In this document: piece after piece, positions 11,265 to 20,207 of the stretch
How the letters are laid out: every line of letters starts with the position of its first letter
How positions within the stretch are numbered: the stretch's first letter is position 1
NCBI RefSeq assembly: GCF_002812125.1
Contig: NZ_NPDQ01000004.1
Location: 425,087 to 489,086 of the forward strand
Source of the DNA: Leptospira brenneri
GTDB lineage: Bacteria; Spirochaetota; Leptospiria; Leptospirales; Leptospiraceae
Reading direction: 5' to 3'
DNA length: 64,000 nucleotides
Translations under genes and position numbers: made by a program
The notes under the pieces: generated by a model
Told to the model about the DNA's origin: nothing
Databases searched by the model: none
The model's input: the letters and a program-made list of their open reading frames with translations, nothing else

Positions 11265-12608
11265 TTATAATGGAACGTTGTCGAAACGGCTGATTTTCGG
11301 ATTGAACATCAATGGAAAATCGGCCGTAGCACCCGCTCTGTTTTTGGCGATGATGATCTCAGCCATTCCCCTTTTGTTTGGGTCAAGCTCTTCGGGAGGT
11401 TTCACCATTTCCTCTCGATATATAAAACATACAATATCCGCATCCTGCTCAATGGCACCTGACTCCCGTAAGTCGGAAAGTTGTGGCCTTTGGTCTTTGG
11501 AGCGGTTTTCAATGGAACGGTTCATCTGCGATAAAGCGATGATAGGACAACCCACTTCCCGTGCCATTTGTTTGAGTCCTCTGGAAATATTGGCAACCTC
11601 TTGTTGCCTTCCCCCCATGGCGGCTTTCGGATCACTCATGAGCTGTAAATAATCTACAATCACAAGCCCTACTTCTTCCGTGGTTCGAAGTTGGCGTAGT
11701 CTTGCCGAAAATTCTTGGATGGTTAAATATCCTGAATCATCAATGTACAAACTAGCCGATGTAATGTTTCCAATGCTGTCTTTGAGTTGGGTCATTTGTG
11801 CGGAAGTAAGAGTTCCTGCTTTCAACGCATAGGAATCAATCCTTGCATCCGCACTAATGAGTTTGAGAAGGAGTTCGATCCGGCTCATCTCTAGAGAAAA
11901 AATAACGACCGTTTTACGCTCTTTTAGCGCCGCGTTTGCCGCAATATTCAAAGCAAAAGTTGTTTTCCCGTTTCCTGGCCTTGCCGCAAGGATCATAAGT
12001 TCGTGTGACTTAAGACCAGTGGTTGCCATATCCAGACCGGTAAAATGGGTTTTTAAACCGTTAATCCCACCCGTTCCATTTTGACTTGCTGCTACTACAT
12101 TTTTGATGTAATCAATTAGGGCATTGGCATCGTCTTTTACTTTTCTTAAACCTTTGGATCTCTCTTGGCGAGAAATATCCATTAGCGACTGTTCTACGAG
12201 ACTGAATACAGAATCGTTTTCGCCAGGTTCAATTTTAACTTTATCAATGGCTTGGTTTAAGGCTTCAACATACTTACGGCGATCGGAAACACGTTTTACC
12301 CGCCTAACATAATACTCTAGGGGTTGAAAAGGAACCGTATCTTTGTAAAGAGAAGTGATGTATTCCAAGTCGCGGGATTCATCTTTAAAAAGACGTTTTT
12401 CCCGCATTTGGTTTGTGACCGTAACTAGGTCGATATTGATCCCTTCATTGATGAGATCGGTAACGGCTTCAAAGACACGCCGGTGGCTGTCCATATAGAA
12501 GTCGTCCGGGCTTAGACCTAAGTCTTCCTGCCCGGCTACCCCTCTCATGAGTAGGTAACCGATTAAGTTCTTCTCAGACTCTATCTCCTGAAGGGGGTTA
12601 GAATTCAT
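11265..12608 (-). CDS. dnaB: Replicative DNA helicase
   Basis: A 447-residue hexameric helicase. The N-terminal DnaB domain (about 5-105) begins with the usual [17 protein letters not shown]. The RecA-fold motor has Walker [10 protein letters not shown] at 209-217 and later VIVDYLQLM and [10 protein letters not shown]. It follows rplI, matching the rpsF-ssb-rpsR-rplI-dnaB order known in many bacteria. No intein is present. Confidence 0.97.
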   Translation of the reverse strand: MNSNPLQEIESEKNLIGYLLMRGVAGQEDLGLSPDDFYMDSHRRVFEAVTDLINEGINIDLVTVTNQMREKRLFKDESRDLEYITSLYKDTVPFQPLEYYVRRVKRVSDRRKYVEALNQAIDKVKIEPGENDSVFSLVEQSLMDISRQERSKGLRKVKDDANALIDYIKNVVAASQNGTGGINGLKTHFTGLDMATTGLKSHELMILAARPGNGKTTFALNIAANAALKERKTVVIFSLEMSRIELLLKLISADARIDSYALKAGTLTSAQMTQLKDSIGNITSASLYIDDSGYLTIQEFSARLRQLRTTEEVGLVIVDYLQLMSDPKAAMGGRQQEVANISRGLKQMAREVGCPIIALSQMNRSIENRSKDQRPQLSDLRESGAIEQDADIVCFIYREEMVKPPEELDPNKRGMAEIIIAKNRAGATADFPLMFNPKISRFDNVPL

Positions 12609-12629
12609 CGAAAAAGCTTTAGTTTAAGA

Positions 12630-13076
12630 CTATGCTTGGCCGACGACTTTAACTACAATTTGAGGCACAACACCTTCAGCCAAACGAACTTTAATTTTGA
12701 ATTCGCCTACTGACTTGATTGGCTCACCTAAATCTAGTTTACGTTTATCGAGTTCTACTCCAGTGTTTTTAATTGCGAGTGCAATGTCATTCGCTGTCAC
12801 AGAACCAAAAAGTTTATCGTTTTCGCCCACTTTCACTTTTACTTCGTAAGTTTTACCTTCGATAGAAGAAGAAAGTTCTTTCATCACCTTCACACGTTTG
12901 TCGCGTTTCAGTTCCGCAAGTCTCTTTTGGTGGAGAGCAGCTTTTGTGTTTCCATCATTCGCACGGACTGCAAATCTTCTTGGAATCAGGAAGTTTCTTG
13001 CATATCCATCAGCAACTTCTTTTACGTCGCCAGCATCACCAAGATTTAATACGTCTTTTTGTAATACTACTTTCAT
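12630..13076 (-). CDS. rplI: 50S ribosomal protein L9
   Basis: A 148-residue protein with the full two-domain L9 layout. The start MKVVLQKDVLNLGDAGDVKE and the YARNFLIPRRFA segment (about 26-37) are signature features, joined by a long basic helix to the C-terminal domain. Ribosome binding site GGAG lies just before the ATG. It stands between rpsR and dnaB. Confidence 0.97.
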   Translation of the reverse strand: MKVVLQKDVLNLGDAGDVKEVADGYARNFLIPRRFAVRANDGNTKAALHQKRLAELKRDKRVKVMKELSSSIEGKTYEVKVKVGENDKLFGSVTANDIALAIKNTGVELDKRKLDLGEPIKSVGEFKIKVRLAEGVVPQIVVKVVGQA

Positions 13077-13085
13077 CCGTTACTC

Positions 13086-13430
13086 CTACAGAACTTTAAA
13101 CGGTAGTAAACCGATAGATCTGGATTTTCTGATTTCACGAGCAAGTGCTCTTTGGTGTTTACCACAAGTTCCAGTGATTCTTCTTGGGATGATTTTACCA
13201 CGGTTGGTAACAAATCTTTCTAAGATATCGACTCGTTTATAATCAAGACCTGCAAGTAAGGCTTTGTCAGCACAGAACTTACAAACTTTCTTTTTGTATT
13301 TTGCGTTTTTACGACCGAACTTGCCTTCTCCGTCTTTACCACGGAAACCGCCTTTTTCGTCGTCATCCATCCCGTCCATACTCTCGCGGGAATCTACTCT
13401 TGTATCATCAATATTTGCTGTTTCACTCAT
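13086..13430 (-). CDS. rpsR: 30S ribosomal protein S18 with acidic N-terminal extension
   Basis: The S18 core (about residues 40-114) contains CKFCADK and [18 protein letters not shown], and pairs with S6 on the 30S platform. Before it lies an extra stretch of roughly 35-40 residues rich in Asp, Glu and Gly that is absent from short S18 proteins. Two ATGs compete: 13436, which is only two bases after the AGG of the likely ribosome site, and 13430, at a proper eight-base distance; the latter is chosen. Cysteines in CKFC and TCGKH could bind zinc. Confidence 0.93.
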   Translation of the reverse strand: MSETANIDDTRVDSRESMDGMDDDEKGGFRGKDGEGKFGRKNAKYKKKVCKFCADKALLAGLDYKRVDILERFVTNRGKIIPRRITGTCGKHQRALAREIRKSRSIGLLPFKVL

Positions 13431-13442
13431 TGTCATAACCTA

Positions 13443-13880
13443 TCAAAAAGGAATGTCGTCATCACCGGCTGGATAATCATCATAACCACTACTTACGCCG
13501 GAATCATAAGAATTGGAATTGTCAGAACGGTCTCCCGAACCACCACCTTGCCCTTGGCCGCCCAGTAATTGTGCGGTCTCGACATAGACACGGATTTTAG
13601 AGGCTTTTTTGCCTTCAGGAGTTTCCCAGGACTGTTGTTGAAGTCTACCTTCAATCGCTACTTGTTTTCCTTTGCCAGCATATTGTTTTAATATGTCAGC
13701 GAGTCGGCCCCATGCCACACAGTCAAAATAATGAGTTTCCTCTTTCTTTTCACCGTTAGTCACATAAACTCTGTTATTCGCAATTGAAAAATTGACAACA
13801 GAACTTCCGTTCACCGATTTAAATTCCGGATCACGGGTCATTCGACCGATTAAAAGTACTTTGTTAAGATCGTTAGCCAT
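13443..13880 (-). CDS. ssb: Single-stranded DNA-binding protein
   Basis: A 145-residue SSB with an N-terminal OB fold (NKVLLIGRMTRDPEFK at the start, WGRLADI and EGRLQQQSWE further on), a Gly/Ser/Asp-rich linker and the acidic tip DDDIPF that recruits partners of replication and repair. It lies between rpsF and rpsR, the standard position. Confidence 0.96.
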   Translation of the reverse strand: MANDLNKVLLIGRMTRDPEFKSVNGSSVVNFSIANNRVYVTNGEKKEETHYFDCVAWGRLADILKQYAGKGKQVAIEGRLQQQSWETPEGKKASKIRVYVETAQLLGGQGQGGGSGDRSDNSNSYDSGVSSGYDDYPAGDDDIPF

Positions 13881-14148
13881 TGGCCCTGATTACGAGGGTT
13901 TTTAAGATATTCGCATTGAGTTTAAACTCATGTTCAATCTTTGATACTTCAGAAGGTGTTCCAGAACACTTGATGAGTGTGAAGTGACCTTGTTCGTCTT
14001 GTCCAACCGGATGCCAGAGTCTTTTAGAACCCCAATCCTCTTCGCCTTGGATCGTGAAGTTGTATTTAGAGAGTAAATCTTTTACTGCAGACTTCGTCTC
14101 TTCTACATTACCTTCACGAAGAATATTCGTGATTTCGTAGTTTCTCAT
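13873..14148 (-). CDS. rpsF: 30S ribosomal protein S6
   Basis: A 91-residue S6 beginning MRNYEITNILREG. The frame stays open further upstream to 14241, but the ATG at 14148 has an AGGAG at 14153-14157 and matches the normal start of the family, so the longer reading is rejected. Its end overlaps the ssb start by eight bases. It is the first gene of the long minus operon and has a hairpin leader just upstream. Confidence 0.95.
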   Translation of the reverse strand: MRNYEITNILREGNVEETKSAVKDLLSKYNFTIQGEEDWGSKRLWHPVGQDEQGHFTLIKCSGTPSEVSKIEHEFKLNANILKTLVIRANG

Positions 14149-14164
14149 ATTTCTCCTATGGGTA

Positions 14165-14190
14165 TACCTACATAGAAACACTTGTAGGTA
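14165..14190 (-). promoter_or_regulatory. Leader hairpin before rpsF, possible S6:S18 autoregulatory site
   Basis: Perfect 8-bp arms, TACCTACA (14165-14172) and TGTAGGTA (14183-14190), enclose a 10-base loop. In the mRNA the hairpin ends about eight bases before the rpsF ribosome site. Many bacteria use an S6:S18-binding leader here, but the CCG bulge of the described motif is not evident, so the role is inferred from position. Confidence 0.4.
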
Positions 14191-14197
14191 GAAGAAT

Positions 14198-14225
14198 TTG
14201 TTAGTTTCCACTAGGGTTTTGCCAA
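14198..14225 (-). promoter_or_regulatory. Candidate sigma-70 promoter of the rpsF operon
   Basis: On the minus strand TTGGCA (14220-14225) and TAACAA (14198-14203) are separated by 16 bases. The -10 match is modest. The position places the transcript start just ahead of the leader hairpin. Confidence 0.35.
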
Positions 14226-14240
14226 TGGGGGTCGGGGTCA

Positions 14241-15023
14241 ATGGAATTTCTTCTTGGAGTTCCCAAACCCTTCCATTTCTATGTAATTTCTAACATTTTT
14301 ATGGGTGAAAAATCAAATTTTCCAGAAGTTTGGGGCCTGGGACTTGGCCTATTTTTAGGACTCTATGCTGGTTTTTTAAACCATATCACACCCAAAGAAC
14401 CCGCACTCGACAACCACTCCGGTTTTGAGTCCACCCTACTCGGTCTCGAGATGGCAGAAACCCCTAAACAAGTCCAAGATCTAATTGGAATCCCTGACAC
14501 CATCGACTTTTTTCATTTGTCTTCCGAATACAGAAGGGTGCATTATTTTGATTTTGGATTTATCTTTTGTTATTTGGCATTTCTTACGTATACTGGCCAT
14601 TATGCGGGAAGAAAGGTGAGGCCCATCTTTCTAAAGATCTTTATGGGAATGGTATTACTCCTCGTGATCGCAGGTTTTGCCGATCTAATAGAAAATATTT
14701 TAATCCTAAATATTCTGGATGCAAAAACAGCAGAAGAAATGATCCCTTCCCTGGAATACTTAAAACCAACATCTCAACTCAAATGGTTTTGTTTGTTTGG
14801 TTATGTTGCGATTGTATCCGTATATTTCTGGTTATACGAAAAAGGTTGGATTTTAAAAACGGCCTCAATTCTCTTTTTTACAGGTTTTTTCCTGCAATTG
14901 TTTTCCATTTATAAAACCAATTTACTCGAACTCAGTTTTCCTTTTTTTGCTGTGGGACTTACCTGCAGTTGGTTTCACTACGGTTTTAGTTTGGCCTTTA
15001 GTTCCTTATCCAAAAAGACATAA
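14241..15023 (+). CDS. Multi-pass integral membrane protein, unknown
   Basis: A 260-residue protein with about six hydrophobic segments (near 30-49, 104-122, 129-156, 178-197, 203-223 and 231-253). The GFADLIENILIL stretch in the third segment carries acidic residues inside the membrane. The chosen ATG at 14241 follows a G-rich stretch; a second ATG at 14301 lacks a ribosome site. It diverges from rpsF and its 3' end overlaps the converging CapA-like gene by 46 bases. No family is recognised. Confidence 0.65.
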   Translation: MEFLLGVPKPFHFYVISNIFMGEKSNFPEVWGLGLGLFLGLYAGFLNHITPKEPALDNHSGFESTLLGLEMAETPKQVQDLIGIPDTIDFFHLSSEYRRVHYFDFGFIFCYLAFLTYTGHYAGRKVRPIFLKIFMGMVLLLVIAGFADLIENILILNILDAKTAEEMIPSLEYLKPTSQLKWFCLFGYVAIVSVYFWLYEKGWILKTASILFFTGFFLQLFSIYKTNLLELSFPFFAVGLTCSWFHYGFSLAFSSLSKKT

Positions 15024-16126
15024 CCCCTTCCCCCAGAAATCACAAGTTCTGTTCCGAGTTGTTTACAAAGAACAGAATATTCTTTTAGAAAATTCTCAGA
15101 CTCTTTTGGATCCAAAGGAAAAAAATAATGGTCTCCCGAAGTCGTTTGATGTTTTCCAAAAACGGGAATTACTTCCACAAACAAAAGTTTATCGCCATCA
15201 AAATGCAAAACCACCGAGATATTGTGTTTTAAATATTGATTTTTAGAACCAAACAAAAAATTTCCGAGAGAATAAATCACAACACCCTTAGGAAATACCT
15301 CAATCCCTTGTGGGACATGTGTATGATGCCCGATGATTACCTTGTATCCAGCACCAATCAAGTATTTGGCGGCATTTCTCTCCGTATCCATCGGCAACGG
15401 ATTGTACTCGACTCCCCAATGAACCGATAAAAGATTCACCTGATTTGGTTTTGTTTTTTTGATCAGTCGTTCCGCAGTAGCAACTCGGAAATACGCGGCT
15501 CCAGGAGACTTAAATCCCGAAAAAAGTCTTGTTTCTCCTGTATCAGAAAAAGAAAAAATTCGATACTCGGTATTCTGTTTGGTAACGGTAATAGGAACTA
15601 AAGCTTCGTCCGTATTTTTCCCTGCCCCTGCATGTTGGATTCCAAATTCATCCAATAACTCCAAAGTATCAGAAAGTCCATTTTCTCCGAAGTCCATAGT
15701 ATGATTGTTTCCTAAAAAAACACCATCAACCCCAAACATACGAAGGACCATAAGATCTTTCCTTTCCCCAAAAAACACATAGGACTTTCTTTGGTCCGCA
15801 GAAGGAGTTTTATGAAGGATTGGCGTTTCTAAATTTAAAAATCGGAAGTCAAAGTTTTTCAGAAAACTAAAAAAACTACGAAAGGGAAAGTAAGGATCTT
15901 CCGTTCGCATTGAATCCCTTACACCCCAATTAAACATCACATCTCCACCAAACCATAGTTTAGTGGATTTTGGATATTGAATGGTTTCCCCGGCTTCCGT
16001 ACGAAACCGGTACAAATCCGAGATAGGTAATTCTAGTTTTGATTCCTCTGATTCTGGTAAATCCGCAGAAAAAAGAAATAACGGAAAAACGATAATCAGA
16101 GAGAATAAGAAACGGGACTTAGGCAT
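14978..16126 (-). CDS. CapA-family metallophosphatase-like protein (PGA_cap), exported
   Basis: A 382-residue protein with a signal peptide (about 1-21). The order of motifs fits the CapA/PgsA fold: GGDVMF near 59, GNNHTMDFG near 137, HWGVEYNPLP, GHHTHVPQ and SLGNFLFGS. CapA-type proteins are linked to poly-gamma-glutamate or other surface polymer handling, but many are of unknown substrate and this locus has no CapB/C partners. It is preceded by a lipoprotein gene whose stop is one base away, so the two are likely co-transcribed. Confidence 0.85.
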   Translation of the reverse strand: MPKSRFLFSLIIVFPLFLFSADLPESEESKLELPISDLYRFRTEAGETIQYPKSTKLWFGGDVMFNWGVRDSMRTEDPYFPFRSFFSFLKNFDFRFLNLETPILHKTPSADQRKSYVFFGERKDLMVLRMFGVDGVFLGNNHTMDFGENGLSDTLELLDEFGIQHAGAGKNTDEALVPITVTKQNTEYRIFSFSDTGETRLFSGFKSPGAAYFRVATAERLIKKTKPNQVNLLSVHWGVEYNPLPMDTERNAAKYLIGAGYKVIIGHHTHVPQGIEVFPKGVVIYSLGNFLFGSKNQYLKHNISVVLHFDGDKLLFVEVIPVFGKHQTTSGDHYFFPLDPKESENFLKEYSVLCKQLGTELVISGGRGYVFLDKELKAKLKP

Positions 16127-16915
16127 CTAAAAACGGAAGGTATTTGCCGGCGGTTCCGTCATTTGGGATTTTTTTAATTTAATTTGAATGATGACATTTT
16201 CCTTTTCCGTGTCGAGACTGATCACCTTAGTCGTAATTTCTTTTGGTGGATGGATTTGTTCTGGTTTTGTTTTAACAAGCGCTATTGCCTTTAACCCTCG
16301 TTTGGCGCTAGCAAGTTCCAAACGATCCAAATTCCCTTCTTTAAAAAAGTATTCATATTCACCATCAGGTTTTGTGAGAAGAACTCGAGAATCAGCCAAA
16401 TTAAACTTAGCTTTAGGATTTTGAATTTCAGTCACATAAGCACCGGTAAGGTATTCATAAATCACAGGAAAAGGAATGGCAAATTTTTTCTTTGTATTTG
16501 GGTCCTGGATCAGAATATCCCCCATGGGTAAGGTTTGGATTTCTTTTGTACTGGTTGGTTTGATTTGAATCTGGGTTGGATCTGCGATGAGTTCCGTGAA
16601 AATCATTCCAAAAAAACTATCCATCAGTTGGATTTTAATTTGTTTTGTATCTTTTGAGAAAAAAACTTTTCCATCCAAAGATACATTATCTTTTTTGGGA
16701 ACGAAGGTTTGGATCTGCATAGAAAACTCAGATTTAAAACTTTGGAAATCAGTTTGTTTGCTTAGAATCTCCTTCAAGAGAGATTTGGATTCTCCTTCTT
16801 TGGCCGCATGATATTTACCTTTATCCCGCCCAATAAAATTGGGATCTTCCACTTCTGCAGACTGACAAGAAACGAAATAAAATAAAATACATAAAAAGAT
16901 ACAACTTTTGTTCAT
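16127..16915 (-). CDS. Lipoprotein with LolA/LolB-like body
   Basis: A 262-residue protein with a short signal and lipobox FVSC (Cys17). The body starts with a predicted helix and then long amphipathic strands (for example the FSMQIQTFVP and VFFSKDTKQIKIQLMDS segments), the pattern of the LolA/LolB beta fold that carries lipids or lipoproteins. The gene overlaps the end of the upstream TPR gene by four bases and is followed by the CapA-like gene. The fold assignment is inferred from pattern only. Confidence 0.6.
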   Translation of the reverse strand: MNKSCIFLCILFYFVSCQSAEVEDPNFIGRDKGKYHAAKEGESKSLLKEILSKQTDFQSFKSEFSMQIQTFVPKKDNVSLDGKVFFSKDTKQIKIQLMDSFFGMIFTELIADPTQIQIKPTSTKEIQTLPMGDILIQDPNTKKKFAIPFPVIYEYLTGAYVTEIQNPKAKFNLADSRVLLTKPDGEYEYFFKEGNLDRLELASAKRGLKAIALVKTKPEQIHPPKEITTKVISLDTEKENVIIQIKLKKSQMTEPPANTFRF

Positions 16916-18912
16916 TCAGAAATTTCCTTTTGCAACTTTTTGATTTTTGCCACGAGGTCTTTATTAGACTCTGATTTTAATTTGGATTCGGAAAGTTTAA
17001 AAAACTGGAGTGCGTTCACAGGATCTTTTTTAGCCAAATAAACATCACCTAAATGTTCATAGATAACAGGGTCTTCAAACCCTCTCTCCAAAGCAAGGGA
17101 AGCCGCAAAGTTTAAATGAAGAAGAGCGCGGTTAAAATCTTTTTTACGATACAATACCCATCCTAAACTATCTTGGTAAGCAGGATTGTCTGGTTCAATA
17201 GAAACTGCTTGGTTGAGAAGTTGGTTTGCATCCTCTGGGTTGATATCTTTTTCCGCATATAAGTATCCCAAATAATTCATAGCATTAGAAGCATTTGGAT
17301 TTAAAGATATCGTTGTTTTTAAGTCTTTTTCTGTTTCAGCAAACTGTTTTAACTTATCATAGGCGGTGGCGCGGTAAAAATAATAATTAAAATTTTTAGG
17401 ATCTATTTTAATCGCATCAGAAAAGTCACTGACACTTTCTTTATACTTAGTCAGTTGAAAATAAGCAAGACCCCGAAGATATAAATGAGTGGGGTTTGGA
17501 TTTTCGTTGATCGTTTCCGATAGAATCGAAACAGACAAAGATTCTTTTTTAAAGTTTCCTTGTAGATAAAGATAAGCCAAACGAAACCGCAATCGAAACT
17601 TTTTATCTGTTTCTTTTGTTAGTCCAATGGCTTCTTTGGTGGACAAAACTGCATGGTTCCACTGCCCCAACATTTCTTGGCAGGTGGATATCTTTTCATA
17701 AAATAAAGATTTCTCCTCATCTGCAGTTTCTTTTGGTTCAACTTTAGAGAGTCCCTTTCGTAAGATTTTTTCTGCAGTGAGGTATTGCCTATACTCATAG
17801 GCATACTGGGCCGTGCCAGCATTTAATAGTTCATAATCAGGCAAATTTTCTGTTTCGGCAAGTTCCAGAAGGGCCACACGAGGAGAAAGTCTTGCCGGAT
17901 TTTCTTTAATATAAGACCTTAATTTCGGTTCCAAACCGGCTCTGGCTCCTGAAACCAATTGGTTCAGTAAAAAGACGATCCCTTCTTTCGGAATTTTTTT
18001 CTCTTTTTTGAGAGTAGCAAAATATATCGAAGCCGTTTCACGAGAATCCATAAAATAAATTTCAGCAAGCATATGCGAGGCATCAATGTCTCTAGGATTT
18101 TTTTCCCGTATTTGTTCCAAATACATTCGGCAATTCTTAAAGTCACCTAACACAAAATAAATTTGTGCCAAACGGAAGAGGACTTCCATATCATTTTTAT
18201 AAGTACCAGTATATTCTAAATATCGTTTGATAGAAATTTTTGGGTGATCTAATTTATAATTGAGTTCCCCGAGGGCTTTCGCGGTAAGAAATTTATATTT
18301 GGAATGAGTGTCTCGCCTTTCGATGACAAAGGAAAGCGCTGTATAATACAGAATCGACTGGTTCCATAACTTTCTTTCAAAATTCAAATTTCCAAGTAAG
18401 TATAAAAAATCGGGATCGTTTGGAAATCTATGAAGAGAGTTTTCCAAAACTTCTGAAGCTTTGGCAAGTTCTCCTTGGCGAATCCGAATCCTTGTTTGTA
18501 AAAGAATCAGATCTTTGGATGCATCTGGAGATTTGGTTTTGGCCTTTTCTGACCACTCCCAAGCCTTTTCTAAATTCCCCAGCTCTAGAAAGTTAAGAGC
18601 TTGTGTTTCGGAACTAAGGATACTTGGTTCCTTTCCTACTTCCGACAAACAAAGATGGTATGAATCTAAAAAGGAAACAGATCTTTCAAAGGAAAGTTTA
18701 GAATCTTCCTGTTTCCTTCTTTGGGCTGCCTGAAATCCATCCACTTGTTCCCTTAGTGCCCTCGAAAGGAAAAACTCCGCCGGGATACCAGGTTCTAACA
18801 AGGAACATTCTTTGGTTCTTGTCCCTGGCTCAGTGGCAAACAGAGAAAGTGAAAGAAAACAAAAGAAAACAAAGAGGAAAGGAGGGTTTAGAGTTTTAAT
18901 TGCTTGAAACAT
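16912..18912 (-). CDS. Exported TPR-repeat protein
   Basis: A 666-residue protein with a signal peptide (about 1-26, ending near LFATEPG) and many tetratricopeptide repeats; clear units include ALNFLELGNLEKAWEWSEKA near 110 and HLYLRGLAYFQLTKYKESVS near 475, plus several near the C-terminus. Such proteins act as periplasmic or outer-membrane scaffolds. It leads a three-gene unit with the lipoprotein and CapA-like genes. Its ATG lacks a good ribosome site and overlaps the reading frame of the diverging gene by 13 bases. Confidence 0.8.
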   Translation of the reverse strand: MFQAIKTLNPPFLFVFFCFLSLSLFATEPGTRTKECSLLEPGIPAEFFLSRALREQVDGFQAAQRRKQEDSKLSFERSVSFLDSYHLCLSEVGKEPSILSSETQALNFLELGNLEKAWEWSEKAKTKSPDASKDLILLQTRIRIRQGELAKASEVLENSLHRFPNDPDFLYLLGNLNFERKLWNQSILYYTALSFVIERRDTHSKYKFLTAKALGELNYKLDHPKISIKRYLEYTGTYKNDMEVLFRLAQIYFVLGDFKNCRMYLEQIREKNPRDIDASHMLAEIYFMDSRETASIYFATLKKEKKIPKEGIVFLLNQLVSGARAGLEPKLRSYIKENPARLSPRVALLELAETENLPDYELLNAGTAQYAYEYRQYLTAEKILRKGLSKVEPKETADEEKSLFYEKISTCQEMLGQWNHAVLSTKEAIGLTKETDKKFRLRFRLAYLYLQGNFKKESLSVSILSETINENPNPTHLYLRGLAYFQLTKYKESVSDFSDAIKIDPKNFNYYFYRATAYDKLKQFAETEKDLKTTISLNPNASNAMNYLGYLYAEKDINPEDANQLLNQAVSIEPDNPAYQDSLGWVLYRKKDFNRALLHLNFAASLALERGFEDPVIYEHLGDVYLAKKDPVNALQFFKLSESKLKSESNKDLVAKIKKLQKEISE

Positions 18913-20207
18913 CAGTAGATTCCGGCAAAGATCGGGAACAGGGACAATCCTTGAACCAAATCTTCCGAGAAAATTTAAAATACATCCTGGCTGTTCTCAT
19001 CGTGTGGGCAATCACTTTCCCATGGATTCTGAGAAACAAGGACACCATCCTTGCCAAATTCACCCTCGCCTACAATTCGTTTTTTGGTTATCCCAATCCT
19101 CGGATTGCGCACCAACTCATCGCCAAAGGGGACGCCGTACTCGAAGGCCGTAAAGAGGGAGGAACCGATATCCTCCAAACCATCAGCCAGTTCTTTAGTT
19201 CGGAGGAAAACACTAAAGGTACGATCCTCCCATTAGACTTGGCTCTTATGGAAAAGGCCTGTTTGTATTTCCGAAGCAAAGAACATGTCGAAGATCATTT
19301 TTTGGAACTCACCTGGAGGGAAAAGGCTAAGGATTGGGGTTCTCCCCTCTTTCTAAAAATGGCACCCCAAGGAGAGTTGACCTTAGGGCCCAATCCCAAA
19401 GCTTATTGGAATTCTCATATTGATGCAGTTCTCACGGCTCTTGACTACTACAAACGCGCGTTACGTTTTTCCGGTCCAGAACTCATTGCGCCTAAAAAAA
19501 TTGAATCGGTTGCTTGGGCAAGTTGTAGGCCTAGTGAAATCCTTCTGGGTTACAAAACTCATATGTTGGAAACAGAAAACTATGTATTCAAAAAACTGAC
19601 AGAGCTGGAAAAGGTTCCGAGTGGGCTCAGTGCGGTCCAAAAACGAAGTGTTGTTTTATCTTCCATCAAACGAAGTGATTTTTCAGAAGTATCTGCCAAT
19701 GATTATTTAGAATCTCTTTTACGCCAAATCCTACTCACGGGAATGAAAAATTTTTCTCCCAGAGAGATGGATGATATTTATGAAAGGATCCTTTACTTTG
19801 TTGGAGCCGATGAAAGGGAATATTTAAAATTCAAATTCCGCCGTGCCGAGTTATTTTTCCAATTGGGTAGTGAAGAAGAAGTCTACTACAAACGAGCTAC
19901 CGTCGAATTCAAAGAAGCTGCAAATATCCAACTAGCTTCAGAAATTGAAGACATCAATGTACCAGCACTTCTCGTTCATGAATTTGAATCAAAATTAAGA
20001 GAAGCAGAATCCTATCATAAACTTAAAGAAAACTCCAAAAGTTTGGCCATTCTTGATGCACTAAAACCAAAATTACGAAACGTAGACGAACGCAGCGTAG
20101 GTGGCAAAAAAGACGACATCCTAAAGTCGTATCATAAATTAACAAGATCCGTCCTTCGCAAACTGGGTCGCTACGAAGAAGCTGATGAAATCCCCTTTAC
20201 CGAATGA
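18900..20207 (+). CDS. Membrane-anchored helical-repeat protein, unknown
   Basis: A 435-residue protein with one membrane helix (about 28-45, YILAVLIVWAITFPWIL) and a long alpha-helical body; a TPR-like segment lies near the end (LREAESYHKLKENSKSLAIL, about 362-381). The frame opens at a TTG (18900) preceded by AGGAGG at a long distance, but another TTG at 18951 has AGGGA six bases upstream and would avoid overlap with the diverging gene; either is possible. It overlaps the next gene by 23 bases. No family is recognised. Confidence 0.65.
   Translation: MLETSVDSGKDREQGQSLNQIFRENLKYILAVLIVWAITFPWILRNKDTILAKFTLAYNSFFGYPNPRIAHQLIAKGDAVLEGRKEGGTDILQTISQFFSSEENTKGTILPLDLALMEKACLYFRSKEHVEDHFLELTWREKAKDWGSPLFLKMAPQGELTLGPNPKAYWNSHIDAVLTALDYYKRALRFSGPELIAPKKIESVAWASCRPSEILLGYKTHMLETENYVFKKLTELEKVPSGLSAVQKRSVVLSSIKRSDFSEVSANDYLESLLRQILLTGMKNFSPREMDDIYERILYFVGADEREYLKFKFRRAELFFQLGSEEEVYYKRATVEFKEAANIQLASEIEDINVPALLVHEFESKLREAESYHKLKENSKSLAILDALKPKLRNVDERSVGGKKDDILKSYHKLTRSVLRKLGRYEEADEIPFTE

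Noticed and set aside
14149..14241. Longer N-terminus of rpsF to 14241
   Set aside because: The extra residues would cover the leader hairpin and ribosome site; the ATG at 14148 fits the family.
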